Source: Blastococcus atacamensis
GTDB taxonomy: Bacteria > Actinomycetota > Actinomycetes > Mycobacteriales > Geodermatophilaceae
Assembly: GCF_002938425.1 (NCBI RefSeq)
Contig: NZ_POQU01000007.1
Span: 16,576-80,575, forward strand
Reading direction: 5' to 3'
DNA: 64,000 nt
The translations under genes and the position numbers were made by a program. The notes below the pieces were generated by a model, which worked only from the letters and a program-made list of their open reading frames with translations, made no database searches and was not told the origin of the DNA. Of the stretch, positions 34,047-42,359 are shown piece after piece. Numbering within the stretch: the first letter of the stretch is position 1; every line of letters begins with the position of its first letter.

Positions 34047-35408
34047 GTGCACAGACCAGCCGAAAGCGCCCTCGAGGCCGGTTCCCCCAGGCGGGGGCGC
34101 CTCGGCCGGGCGTTGCGCGGGGGAAAGCTCGCCGGCCGGGCGCTGACCTTCGCCGATCAGGGGATCTCCAGCGCCAGCAACATGCTGCTGTCGGTGTCCA
34201 TCGCCTCGGGCGTGAGCGCAGCGGTGTTCGGCGAGTTCGCGCTGATCTACAGCATCTACTGGCTACTCCTGGGCGGAACCCGCGCAGCCGTTCTCGACCC
34301 GCTGCTCATCACGCAGCACAACACGCTCAAGGACGCACCGGTCCACTCGATCGCCGCGCTGTCCGCGACGGCGGTGGGCGCCCTCGGCATCCCGATCGGG
34401 CTCGCGCTGCTCCTCACCCCCCTGGACGCCGCCTGGGCCGTCTTCTTCCTGGGGCTCCCGGTGCTGCTCCTGCAGGACGCGCTGCGCTACGTCGGCTTCC
34501 TGGCCGACCAGCCGGGCCGGGTGGTGCTCCTCGACGGCGTCTGGCTGGCAGTCATGGTCGTGGCCACGGTCCTGGCCGTCACGGACGTCATCTCGGGAAC
34601 GGCTGCCGTCCTCGGCCTGTGGGTGCTGGGGGCCCTGCTGGCGAACCTGCTCGGGCTCCTGCTGCTCCGGGTCCGGTTCGCGCGACTGCACCTGCGCCGG
34701 CGGCTCCGGGAGATCTGGCCGGTGTCCGGCCCGCTGCTCGGCGACTTCGCCCTCTCCAACGGCGCCTCCCAGCTGACGGTGTTCCTCCTGCCGTTGGTGG
34801 CGAGCACGGCGCTGCTCGGTTCCTTCAAGGCCGCCCAGGTGGCCAACGGCCCGCTCAACATCACCGTCGCGGCCGCGACCGTCATCTGCCTGCCGATGGT
34901 GGCCGGCGCGGTCGATTCCCCGTCCGGCCGGGCCGTCGCCCTGCGCATCGGCCGATTCGCCTCGGCCGCGCTCGCCGGGGTCGCCGTCGTCTACGGGGGT
35001 GCGCTCGCGTTGCTGCCGGAGGACGCCGGGCGGGCCCTGTTCGGCCCGTCGTGGGGGTCGGGCCTGCTCGTGGCCGCCGTGAGCGTGCAGATGGTCCTGT
35101 TCGGCATCACCCACGGGGCGTTGCTCGCACTGCGCGGCTCCAGCAACACCCGTGCGGCGCTGTGGGTGCGCGTCATCGTGACTCCGATAGCGCTCGTCGT
35201 CCCGATCCTGTTCACGGCACTGTGGGGGCGCACGGGCCTGATGGTCGGGATCCTCGTCGCTGCCGCGGCGATGTCCCTGGTCAGCTGGATCGCCGCCGTC
35301 CGGGTGATCCGCGCCGGATCAGGCTCCGTCGCCGAGAAGGACCCCGATCCGGCTCCTGTTCCATCCGGGCACGACCCCGTCGCCGGAGCGCTGCCCGCCG
35401 CTCCGTGA
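34047..35408 (+). CDS. Wzx-like flippase
   Basis: A 453-residue membrane protein with about 12 helices, starting GTG 34047, seven bases after ugd, so in one operon. FADQGISSASNMLLSVSIA and FGEFALIYSIYWLL at the N-terminus and LFGPSWGSGLLVAAVSVQMVLFG later are typical of the polysaccharide flippase (MOP) superfamily. The same FG.(S)W...(L) pattern appears in the flippase at 48408, its nearest relative here. Ends with a Pro/Asp-rich cytoplasmic tail. Probably exports the repeat unit made by the divergent Wzy operon. Confidence 0.85.
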   Translation: MHRPAESALEAGSPRRGRLGRALRGGKLAGRALTFADQGISSASNMLLSVSIASGVSAAVFGEFALIYSIYWLLLGGTRAAVLDPLLITQHNTLKDAPVHSIAALSATAVGALGIPIGLALLLTPLDAAWAVFFLGLPVLLLQDALRYVGFLADQPGRVVLLDGVWLAVMVVATVLAVTDVISGTAAVLGLWVLGALLANLLGLLLLRVRFARLHLRRRLREIWPVSGPLLGDFALSNGASQLTVFLLPLVASTALLGSFKAAQVANGPLNITVAAATVICLPMVAGAVDSPSGRAVALRIGRFASAALAGVAVVYGGALALLPEDAGRALFGPSWGSGLLVAAVSVQMVLFGITHGALLALRGSSNTRAALWVRVIVTPIALVVPILFTALWGRTGLMVGILVAAAAMSLVSWIAAVRVIRAGSGSVAEKDPDPAPVPSGHDPVAGALPAAP

Positions 35409-35438
35409 CGAGAGGCCGGACGGGACCCCGGGCCGGGA

Positions 35439-36326
35439 TCAGAGTGCCGGCAGCGTCCACCAGTCGCCGAGCTGACGGTCGAAGCTGCGCGGGCTGAACG
35501 GCGCGAGGCCGCTGGAGGGGTACGGGCTGGTCTCCCCGAACCAGACGACGCCGTCGACGTTGTAGAGATCCACTCGGAGGAAGTCGAAACCCGCTCCCAG
35601 GGCGGCGGCAGCGGCGAGCATCCGGTCCAGGGTCTCGGGCCGGTCGACCACGGGGGCCAGCGACGACCGGTTGGTGACGGTGAGCGGCTCCCAGTCGCAG
35701 GTGTACATGCGCTCCACGTGCTGGGTGAACCGCCCCTGGTGCACTTCGACCAGCCGGGGCTCCCCGTCGAACACGAAGATCTTGTAGTCGTCCGGGGACG
35801 ATCCAGGCGCTCCGATGAACTCCTCCACCAGGAATTGACGCTCCGCCCGGCTGTAGGCCCATTCACCGAGGACCTCGGAGTTGAACTCGTCGAGCCATCC
35901 GGCGGTCCTCCGGAGGAGGTCCGGGACGTCGGCCGCACCGGCGCCGAAGATCACCCGCATCGTGCCCTGCGTCGGCTTGAGCACCCAGGCGCTGGGAAGT
36001 TCGACGTCCGCCAGCTCCCGCAGGTCGACGCCGTGCCAGTAGGTCTCCGGGATGCGCACCAGGTCCCCGGCGCGCTCCGCCGCGTACTCCTTCATGGCCA
36101 GTTTGTCGCACGTCCGCACGAGGAGGTCGCGCCGGTCGTGGAGGATCCGCCAGTTGATCTTCTCCGTGTAGGTGCGCGGATCGCGCACCCGCGGGAAGCG
36201 GCGGTGCTTGACGGCGTAGAGCAGACGACGCCGCGCAGGAAGCGGGAGGGCGCTCATCGCCCGGTAGTACGCCGTGCGCCCCGCGTCGAAGAGCCGCGCC
36301 CGCGGGTCCGAGGCCTTGTTCGACAT
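35439..36326 (-). CDS. TupA-like ATP-grasp protein, copy 2
   Basis: A 295-residue protein paralogous to copy 1 (23029): TYTEKINWRILHDRRDLLVRTCDKLAMKEYA, WVLKPTQGTMRV, LVEEFIGAPGSSPDDYKIFVFDGEP, and LRVDLYNVDGVVWFGETSPYPSSG for metal/ATP binding. ATG 36326 is set by GGAAGGCAGGGG immediately upstream. By analogy with TupA it may attach an amino acid or amine to uronic acid residues; direct biochemical support for actinobacterial members is not something I can cite. Convergent with the ugd-flippase pair. Confidence 0.85.
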   Translation of the reverse strand: MSNKASDPRARLFDAGRTAYYRAMSALPLPARRRLLYAVKHRRFPRVRDPRTYTEKINWRILHDRRDLLVRTCDKLAMKEYAAERAGDLVRIPETYWHGVDLRELADVELPSAWVLKPTQGTMRVIFGAGAADVPDLLRRTAGWLDEFNSEVLGEWAYSRAERQFLVEEFIGAPGSSPDDYKIFVFDGEPRLVEVHQGRFTQHVERMYTCDWEPLTVTNRSSLAPVVDRPETLDRMLAAAAALGAGFDFLRVDLYNVDGVVWFGETSPYPSSGLAPFSPRSFDRQLGDWWTLPAL

Positions 36327-36484
36327 CCCCTGCCTTCCGGGCACCACGTCGTGCCACACCAGCGATTCAGCCTTGGCCCGCCGTGCGACGCTGTCGGCAG
36401 ACGAGTCACGGCACGAGCCGGTGCAGGATACCTCCGGCGGCAGGGGGCGGCACCGGACGGATGACCGGCGCCCCGCCGGCTCCC

Positions 36485-37426
36485 TCAGTCCGCTGCGTCC
36501 TCCAGGGCCACGCTCTTCTCGGAGGGGCCGCGGCGGGCGTCGGTGAAGTAGACGGTGTGCTCGCGGTCGGTGTTGTTCGCCGCATAGATGCCCTGCTTGA
36601 AGTACACGCTCTGGCCCTGGTACAGGTTGGCCGCGACGGCGTGCACCTTCTGCTCGCCGTCGATCCACACCCGGGTGTCCCCCTCCTCCGGGTCCGAGGA
36701 CCACTCGATCCGGACGACGTGGTCCAACCACTCACCCACCACCAGCGGGCCGAGGTCGTACACGGCGGTGTACTGCGAGACCTCCTCCCCGAGCAGCCCG
36801 CCGCGCACCGACATCCGGATCTCCGGGTCGTCCCCGTCGGTGACCCACAGGTCGACGTTCGGGGAGCCGCTGTTGGCCTCCTGGTGCCACTGCGTGTAGA
36901 TGAGGAACTCGTCCTCGCCGTCCCACTCGAAGTCCTCGGGGAAATAGCTGGACCAGGAGTACCACTGCACGTCGCCCTCGGTCGGAGCGCCGGCTTCGGC
37001 GACCGTGGAACGCACTTCGCCGCGGATCGTGGTGGTGACCCCGAAGGTGTGGTCGCCCGGCCCTGCGGTGAACGCCGCCGCGTGCTCGTAGCCGGGGCGC
37101 ACCGGGTCGTCGACGACCTCGACCTGCTCGGGCCTGGCGACCTGGACCTCGCTCCACGCGGCGAGGGTGCCGTCGGCGTAGCTCCACTCGTGCTCGTCGT
37201 CCACCCCGGCGGTCGAGGGGTCCGCTCCCGGCGACGACGTGGCGCCGCCGTCGCCGCCGCCCGGCGACGGCGCGGCCGGCAGCTCGGACGCCGGCGCCTC
37301 CGAGCTGCTGATGGGCGTGGAGACCGTGTCCGCCGGTGGCCGGGGATCTTCGGATCCGCACCCGGTGACGAGCAGAACGGTGGCGGCCGCGAGAACGAGT
37401 GGGAACTGCCGGCGTCGTCGTGTCAC
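36485..37426 (-). CDS. Secreted polysaccharide-lyase-family lipoprotein
   Basis: A 313-residue lipoprotein: signal peptide with lipobox LLVTGCGS, a Ser/Pro/Gly linker to about residue 75, then a beta-jelly-roll domain like heparin-lyase-type polysaccharide lyases (PF14099-like): WYSWSSYFPEDFEW, FLIYTQWHQEANSGSPNVDLWV, VVGEWLDHVVRIEWSS, TRVWIDGEQ and KQGIYAANN. Such enzymes cleave uronate-containing polymers by beta-elimination. Anchored outside the cell it could trim or release the glucuronate-containing exopolysaccharide implied by ugd. Start GTG 37426. Enzyme class is inferred from fold. Confidence 0.78.
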   Translation of the reverse strand: MTRRRRQFPLVLAAATVLLVTGCGSEDPRPPADTVSTPISSSEAPASELPAAPSPGGGDGGATSSPGADPSTAGVDDEHEWSYADGTLAAWSEVQVARPEQVEVVDDPVRPGYEHAAAFTAGPGDHTFGVTTTIRGEVRSTVAEAGAPTEGDVQWYSWSSYFPEDFEWDGEDEFLIYTQWHQEANSGSPNVDLWVTDGDDPEIRMSVRGGLLGEEVSQYTAVYDLGPLVVGEWLDHVVRIEWSSDPEEGDTRVWIDGEQKVHAVAANLYQGQSVYFKQGIYAANNTDREHTVYFTDARRGPSEKSVALEDAAD

Positions 37427-37598
37427 AGCGAGCCCTTCGCGACAGGTTCTCGGGGAAAGAGGGAGCTAGAGCACCGACGGCGTCCGGACTCTGCGACGTC
37501 GACCCCGTCGTGGGCCTTCGATCGAGCGGACGACCGAGATTACCTGCGGGAAGCTGCCCCGCGCATCGCCGCGTTCCGCCCGCGCCCGCTTCCGCTGC

Positions 37599-37612
37599 GT
37601 TACGTACGTGAC
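37599..37612. promoter_or_regulatory. Candidate operator, GTTAC-N4-GTGAC
   Basis: GTTACGTACGTGAC, whose reverse complement is GTCACGTACGTAAC: the same GTMAC-N4-GTMAC spacing as 4451-4464 and 5780-5793. Lies in the 290-bp divergent gap between the lyase lipoprotein and the acyltransferase. It contains the short palindrome ACGTACGT, so chance is a real possibility. Confidence 0.25.
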
Positions 37613-37716
37613 AGATCCCGCGCGGGCACGCGTTCCCGACTATCGTCGCCGGGGATGACCTGCACCGGGCCCAAATTCGAGCCTCGGGCGCTGCGAGCGC
37701 CTCGAGGCCGCTAACG

Positions 37717-38913
37717 ATGTCGGCGACCCCGGCGAGCCGGTCCGCCCGGTCCGATCCGGCCGGCGCGCGCCATGGCCGACGCCCCGAGCAGCAGGGGGGA
37801 TCGTTCGGCGCCCGTTCCTCGACCCCGGTGACGAGGCTCGACTCCCTGACCGGGCTCCGCTTTCTGGCGGCCCTGCTGGTGTTCGCCTCCCACACGCTGG
37901 CGTTCTTCGACCGGACGCCGATCGGGACGTCGCTCCACCCGTCGCTGGAGCCGGGGGCGGCCGGCGTCTCGTTCTTCTTCATCCTCAGCGGGTTCGTGCT
38001 CACCTGGACGCACCGCCCCGGCGACCGGGCCGGGCCGTTCTATCGCCGGCGGTTCGCGCGCATCGCGCCGTCCTACTGGGTCGCCGTGGCGCTGTTCATC
38101 CCGATGACGGCGGTCGCCCGCCCGGAGGAGACGGGATCGCTGCTGCTGCACATGGCCCCCCAGTTCCTCGGGCTGCACGCCTGGATCCCCGATCGGGACT
38201 ACTACTGGGCCGGGAACGGCGTCACCTGGTCCATCTCCTGCGAGATGTTCTTCTACGCGATGTTCCCGCTGCTCATCGTGTGGGCGGTGCGCATGTCGCA
38301 GCGGGCGCGGTGGTGGGCCGCCGGGGTGCTCGCCGCGCTGGTGGTGATCCCGCCGCTCGTGCTGCGACCGCTCACCCACGGGGTCAGCGTCGCCGACTGG
38401 GCGATCTTCATCTTCCCGGTCCAGCGCCTGTGGGAGTTCGTCCTCGGGATCCTGATCGCGTTGTGGATCAGGAACGGCGGCCGGCTTCGCCTCCTGGGTC
38501 TCCGGGGCAGCCTCGGCCTGGTCGTGCTCGCCTACACCGTCGCGGTGTTCTCCCCTCCCTATCTCATCTGGGTCGTGCTGCTGTTCGTCCCGTTCGCCCT
38601 GACGATCGCGGCTGCGGCGCAGGCCGACCTCGACGGTTCCCGCTCGGTGTTCCGGCATCCCGTGCTCGTCAAGCTCGGTGAATGGTCGTTCGCCTTCTAC
38701 CTCACGCACCAGCTGGTGATCCGAGCGGTGGACTACGTGCTGGCGCCCACCACTGCGGGGCAGGCGATCGCCGCCTCGGTCCTGAGCCTGATCGGTGCGC
38801 TCGCCAGCGCGTTCGTGCTCTACACGTTCGTCGAGCGCCCCCTGGAGAAGCGGCTGCGCGGAGGCAGCCTGCCCATCAGCCTGGGCGGCACGGGGCACGC
38901 CGGAAGGCGGTAG
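37717..38913 (+). CDS. Acyltransferase family 3 (OafA/YrhL type)
   Basis: A 398-residue integral membrane O-acyltransferase with ~10 helices. The family entry motif LDSLTGLRFLAALLVFASHT includes the conserved Arg and catalytic His; further GVSFFFILSGFVLTWTH, FYRRRFARIAPSYWVAV and SISCEMFFYAMFPLL are typical. These enzymes pass acetyl (or succinyl) groups from cytoplasmic acetyl-CoA to sugars outside. Many relatives carry a fused SGNH domain that completes the transfer; this one does not, but the next gene, 3 bp later, encodes an SGNH-fold protein. Confidence 0.92.
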   Translation: MSATPASRSARSDPAGARHGRRPEQQGGSFGARSSTPVTRLDSLTGLRFLAALLVFASHTLAFFDRTPIGTSLHPSLEPGAAGVSFFFILSGFVLTWTHRPGDRAGPFYRRRFARIAPSYWVAVALFIPMTAVARPEETGSLLLHMAPQFLGLHAWIPDRDYYWAGNGVTWSISCEMFFYAMFPLLIVWAVRMSQRARWWAAGVLAALVVIPPLVLRPLTHGVSVADWAIFIFPVQRLWEFVLGILIALWIRNGGRLRLLGLRGSLGLVVLAYTVAVFSPPYLIWVVLLFVPFALTIAAAAQADLDGSRSVFRHPVLVKLGEWSFAFYLTHQLVIRAVDYVLAPTTAGQAIAASVLSLIGALASAFVLYTFVERPLEKRLRGGSLPISLGGTGHAGRR

Positions 38914-38916
38914 GAG

Positions 38917-39696
38917 ATGTCCGTCCTCTCGAGGCGACGGGGCCGGCGGCGCCACCGGTCACGAGCTCCGCGGAGCCACTGGTGGAGCGAGGCGCCATGG
39001 TGGGCCTGGGCGTTGATGGTCGTCGCGGCGGTGGCGTTCGCCGTGGCCACGATCCTGGCCGTCCAGCGCCACCGGAACCCGGTGACCATGGACGCCGCAT
39101 CCGGGCGGCCCTCCGCGACGGCAGGCCCGGTCGAGGACGCGAGGATCGTGGTGATCGGCGACGGCTACACCTCCCGCGCCGCGCAGGGCGGCGAGGACCC
39201 GACCGCATGGCCCTCCTTGCTGGAGCAGCGCCTCGAGGACGGAACCGTCGAGGTGTCGGCCGCGGACGGCGCCGGATTCGTGCGCGCGAACGTCTTCGGG
39301 CGGACGATCGGCAGCCTGGCCACCGCGGCGCCGCTGGCCGAGGCCGACGTGGTCGTCGTCTTCGGCGGCCGCGCGGACGGGCCGGACGTCACCGAGGAGG
39401 TGCGGACGGCTGCATTGGCCGTCCTCGAGCAGGCCCGCGCGGCGGCGCCGGAGGCCTACCTGGTCCTGATCGGCCCTGCCGAACCGGCGGATCCGGTGCC
39501 GGCCGAGGTGCCGGCGAACCGCGATGCGATCGCGGCAGCCGCTGCGGAGGCCGGCGTCCGCTTCGTCGATCCGCTGACGGAGGGCTGGCTCGGCGGCGGG
39601 GACGGCCTCATCACCACGGACGGCAGTCCCACCGAGGAGGGGCACCGCGCCCTGGCCGACCTCATCGAGCCGATCGTGCGCGACGCCCTGGCCTGA
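38917..39696 (+). CDS. Membrane-anchored SGNH-fold protein lacking catalytic residues
   Basis: A 259-residue protein: basic N-terminus, one helix (WWAWALMVVAAVAFAVATILAV), then an SGNH-hydrolase fold. The nucleophile block reads VVIGDGYTS (family GDSYT; Ser to Gly), block III VFGGRAD (family GGRND; Asn to Ala), and the final block TTDGSPTEEGH (family DGxHPxxxGH; His lost). All three codons were read directly in the DNA (GGC, GCG, no CAC). The rest is well preserved, so this looks like a pseudoenzyme, not decay. Co-transcribed with the acyltransferase; may bind glycan or guide acyl transfer. Confidence 0.8.
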   Translation: MSVLSRRRGRRRHRSRAPRSHWWSEAPWWAWALMVVAAVAFAVATILAVQRHRNPVTMDAASGRPSATAGPVEDARIVVIGDGYTSRAAQGGEDPTAWPSLLEQRLEDGTVEVSAADGAGFVRANVFGRTIGSLATAAPLAEADVVVVFGGRADGPDVTEEVRTAALAVLEQARAAAPEAYLVLIGPAEPADPVPAEVPANRDAIAAAAAEAGVRFVDPLTEGWLGGGDGLITTDGSPTEEGHRALADLIEPIVRDALA

Positions 39697-39703
39697 CGCT
39701 GCG

Positions 39704-39720
39704 GTGCCGCCCTTCGGCAC
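39704..39720. terminator. Short hairpin between convergent genes
   Basis: GTGCCG (39704-39709) pairs with CGGCAC (39715-39720) around a 5-base loop, centred in the 28 bp between two convergent stop codons. Probable bidirectional terminator. Confidence 0.4.
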
Positions 39721-39724
39721 ACGC

Positions 39725-39946
39725 TCAGCGTTCGCGTCGGCGCCCGGCGGCAGCGGTGAGCACGGCCAGGGCGGCCAGCGCCGCCAGCCAGCCCAGCAGC
39801 AGGAACACGTCGCCGACGTGCAGGCCGCGGTTCTGGGCCACCGTGGCCACGACCGGGCCGTCGTTGACGTACTCGCCGGTGATCAGCAGGAAGGCGAAGC
39901 CGGTCAGGACCAACCCGACGACAGCAGCGCATCCCCAGCGGACCAT
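39725..39946 (-). CDS. Small two-helix membrane protein
   Basis: A 73-residue protein: helix 1 GCAAVVGLVLTGFAFLLITG, a polar loop (EYVNDGPVVATVAQNRGLH), helix 2 DVFLLLGWLAALAALAVLTAA and a basic end GRRRER. Good membrane-protein composition, complete codons and fitting gaps on both sides support it as a gene, although no ribosome site is obvious. Function unknown. Immediately downstream of the phosphatase on the same strand (24 bp from its stop). Confidence 0.55.
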   Translation of the reverse strand: MVRWGCAAVVGLVLTGFAFLLITGEYVNDGPVVATVAQNRGLHVGDVFLLLGWLAALAALAVLTAAAGRRRER

Positions 39947-39970
39947 CGTGCGAAGGTAGCTGCCCGCCGC

Positions 39971-40636
39971 TCATTTTGCGGCGGCGGAGCCCGCTTCGGT
40001 GGACGCTTCCTTGCCGACCCGGGCGTCGCAGTCGGCGATGCGCCGGAGGACCGGCAACAGCGCCGCGGCGACGGCCGCGCCGACCTCCTCGTGCGCTTCG
40101 ACGGGCCGCCCCATGGGATCGCGGATGTCGTCGGCCTCGCTGCTGGATCGGCGGGACCGTGCCGCGGCCATCGCCTGCACGAGGCTGCGAACGCGGGCGG
40201 CGAAGTCGGCACCGGCGGGCGGCTCCGCGGCATCGTCGAGGTGGGCGGCGATCAGGTCCGCGGCCTCGATGAGGGTGAAGGTGCGGGCCAGCATGCGGGG
40301 TGCCTGCTCCAGCACGTCCTGCCGGTGGGCGCGGGTCATGGTGAGGACGAGGTCCGCCTCTGCGGCCATCTGCCCGGCGAACTGCCGGGCGCGGAAGTCG
40401 CCGGCCTCGGCGCCCAGGCCCTGGAGCACGAGGGCGCTGTCGGGGTGCATCTCTGCGTCGACGACGGCCCTCGTCCCGGCGCTTTCCAGCCGCACGGCGG
40501 CTGCCCGCTCCTTCATGACCTCGGTCAGGTACGCCCGGCCGAGCCGTTCGGCCAGCGCCGAGCGGCAGATGTTGCCGGTGCAGACGAGCAGGACCGTGAC
40601 GTCGGGTGAGGTGGGCCGGCGGCTGGTCACCGGCAC
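39971..40636 (-). CDS. Low-molecular-weight protein tyrosine phosphatase, copy 2
   Basis: A 221-residue Wzb-type phosphatase: P-loop LLVCTGNICRS, MAAEADLVLTMT, and acid loop DDIRDPMGRPVEAHEEVG. Strongly related to copy 1 (22088), including the inserted segment before the acid loop (AAARSRRSS), but lacking its long basic tail. Starts GTG 40636, 10 bp after the PHPT 3 stop, and two genes after Wzc kinase 2, so kinase, initiating transferase and phosphatase form one block, as in classic Wzc/Wzb systems. Confidence 0.92.
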   Translation of the reverse strand: MPVTSRRPTSPDVTVLLVCTGNICRSALAERLGRAYLTEVMKERAAAVRLESAGTRAVVDAEMHPDSALVLQGLGAEAGDFRARQFAGQMAAEADLVLTMTRAHRQDVLEQAPRMLARTFTLIEAADLIAAHLDDAAEPPAGADFAARVRSLVQAMAAARSRRSSSEADDIRDPMGRPVEAHEEVGAAVAAALLPVLRRIADCDARVGKEASTEAGSAAAK

Positions 40637-40646
40637 ATCTTCGCGG

Positions 40647-42164
40647 TCAGTACGCGCCCGATCCTCGCAGGACCGCTCCGAACGTCTTCCAGAGGATCAT
40701 CAGGTCGAAGGTCAGCGTCCAGTTCTCCACGTAACGGACGTCGATCCGCACCGACTCGTCCCAGGAGAGGTCCGAGCGGCCGCTGACCTGCCACAGGCCG
40801 GTGATGCCGGGCTTGACGAGGAGGCGGCGGCGCATGTCGAACCCGTACTGCTCGACCTCGCGGGTGACGTGCGGCCGCGGGCCGACGAGGCTCATGCTGC
40901 CGTTGAGCACGTTGAACAGCTGGGGCAGCTCGTCGAGGGAGTAGCGCCGCATGATGGCGCCGATGCGCGTGACCCGCGGGTCGCGCTTCATCTTGAACTG
41001 GACGTCGTTGCCCTCGTTGCTCTGCTCGAAGAGGGTGTCGACGATCTTGTCCGCGTCGGGGACCATGCTGCGGAACTTGTAGACCGGGAAGGCCTTGCCG
41101 CCCAAGCCGATGCGGTCGTGCTTGTAGAAGACGGGCCCGCGGCTGGTGAGCTTGACCGCGAGGGCCAGAGCGATCAGCACGGGTGCGATGAGCACGATGC
41201 CGACGAAGGCGGCGGTGCGATCGAACATGCCCTTCACGATGCGTCGGTGGCCCTTGAACTCGGGGCGCTCGACGTGCACGAGAGGCAGGCCGGCGACGGC
41301 GCGGATGCGCACCCGGGGGCCGGCCACCTCGGTGACGGCGGGGGCGAGCAGCAGCTCGGCTTGGGTCTCCTCGAGGTCCCAGCCGAGGCGGCGCAGGGCT
41401 GCTCCGTCCAGCTCGGGCGACGGCAGTACCGCCACGGTGTCCACCTCGTACCGGCGAACGACGTCGACGACCTCGTCCAGGGACCCCAGGACGGGCAGGC
41501 CGTGGAAGGTGGCAGCCGAACTGCCGGCCTGCTGCGGAACGCAGCAGCCGATCACGCGGTAACCGTGCTTGGGCTGACGAATGAGCTGATCGTGCAGCTC
41601 GGCCACCCCACCCCGGTGACCGACGACGATGGCCGTCTGCTGGAACTCACCCTTCGCCCGGCGCCGGTGCAGCAGCTCGCGCTGGAGGATGCGGTGCCCC
41701 ATGGTCAGCACGGCCGCCAGCGGCAGCGCGACCACCGCGAAGCCTCGCGCCAGCTCGAGCCGGAAGGCCCAGGAGAGGGTGCCGACAGTGGCCAGGAGCA
41801 TGGCGGCGGCGAAGAACACACGCCGGAACTCCTCCGGACCGGTCCAGAGGAAGCGCTCCTCGTAGGAACGCGCCACGAGCATCGCCGTGACCCAGAGCAG
41901 CGGGAACAGGAAGATGACCGCAGCCAGACTGCCGGCCCCCCCGAGAACGCCACTGACGGGCTGGGCTTCCGCGAGCTGCCCGAGGGCGCCGGCCACGACA
42001 GCGGCGCCCGCGTCGAGCGCGACCAGGCGGCGGACATAGTCAGCACGCCACGCGCGGCGGGCCTCGGTGCCCTCGCCACGAAGGCGAGCGGCGCTCCACG
42101 ACCCGCGGCGATTGCGCTGCTGTGGAACGAGGCGAACCGCCTCGTCACTCCGGACATCGAGCAT
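40647..42164 (-). CDS. Polyprenyl-phosphate sugar-1-phosphate transferase, paralogue 3
   Basis: A 505-residue initiating transferase with the same layout as paralogues 1 and 2: RLRGEGTEARRAWR, N-terminal helices, VVGHRGGVAELHDQL, KHGYRVIGCCVPQ, YEVDTVAVLPSPELDGAALRRLGW, then FYKHDRIGLGGK, YKFRSMVPDADK, RRYSLDELPQLFN, GSMSLVGPRPHVTRE, KPGITGLWQVSGRS and WKTFGAVLRGSGAY. Differences at donor-facing positions (KHDRIGLGG against RQxRVGRDG; HVTRE against PLPSE) suggest another sugar than paralogues 1 and 2. ATG 42164 taken; weak ribosome site. Follows Wzc kinase 2. Confidence 0.94.
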   Translation of the reverse strand: MLDVRSDEAVRLVPQQRNRRGSWSAARLRGEGTEARRAWRADYVRRLVALDAGAAVVAGALGQLAEAQPVSGVLGGAGSLAAVIFLFPLLWVTAMLVARSYEERFLWTGPEEFRRVFFAAAMLLATVGTLSWAFRLELARGFAVVALPLAAVLTMGHRILQRELLHRRRAKGEFQQTAIVVGHRGGVAELHDQLIRQPKHGYRVIGCCVPQQAGSSAATFHGLPVLGSLDEVVDVVRRYEVDTVAVLPSPELDGAALRRLGWDLEETQAELLLAPAVTEVAGPRVRIRAVAGLPLVHVERPEFKGHRRIVKGMFDRTAAFVGIVLIAPVLIALALAVKLTSRGPVFYKHDRIGLGGKAFPVYKFRSMVPDADKIVDTLFEQSNEGNDVQFKMKRDPRVTRIGAIMRRYSLDELPQLFNVLNGSMSLVGPRPHVTREVEQYGFDMRRRLLVKPGITGLWQVSGRSDLSWDESVRIDVRYVENWTLTFDLMILWKTFGAVLRGSGAY

Positions 42165-42359
42165 GGACAACCGCGAACCCCCGTGCGCGCTGGCCCCGGA
42201 CCAGCGCCCCGGGCTTACCGATCAGTGCAGATCGGGAACTTCATCGTTCAACCGACGGGAGGAAGGTACCGATAAAAAGCTCGCCGCGGAAGGTTTCGCT
42301 CCTCACGTTCGGGGCACCGACGCCCTTCTAGGTGACAGACGCCTTCCCGCCCGTGGGGC

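Noticed and set aside
39999..42275. Long plus-strand open frame antisense to the phosphatase and PHPT 3
   Set aside because: Composition is mirror-codon noise; both minus-strand genes have complete catalytic motifs.
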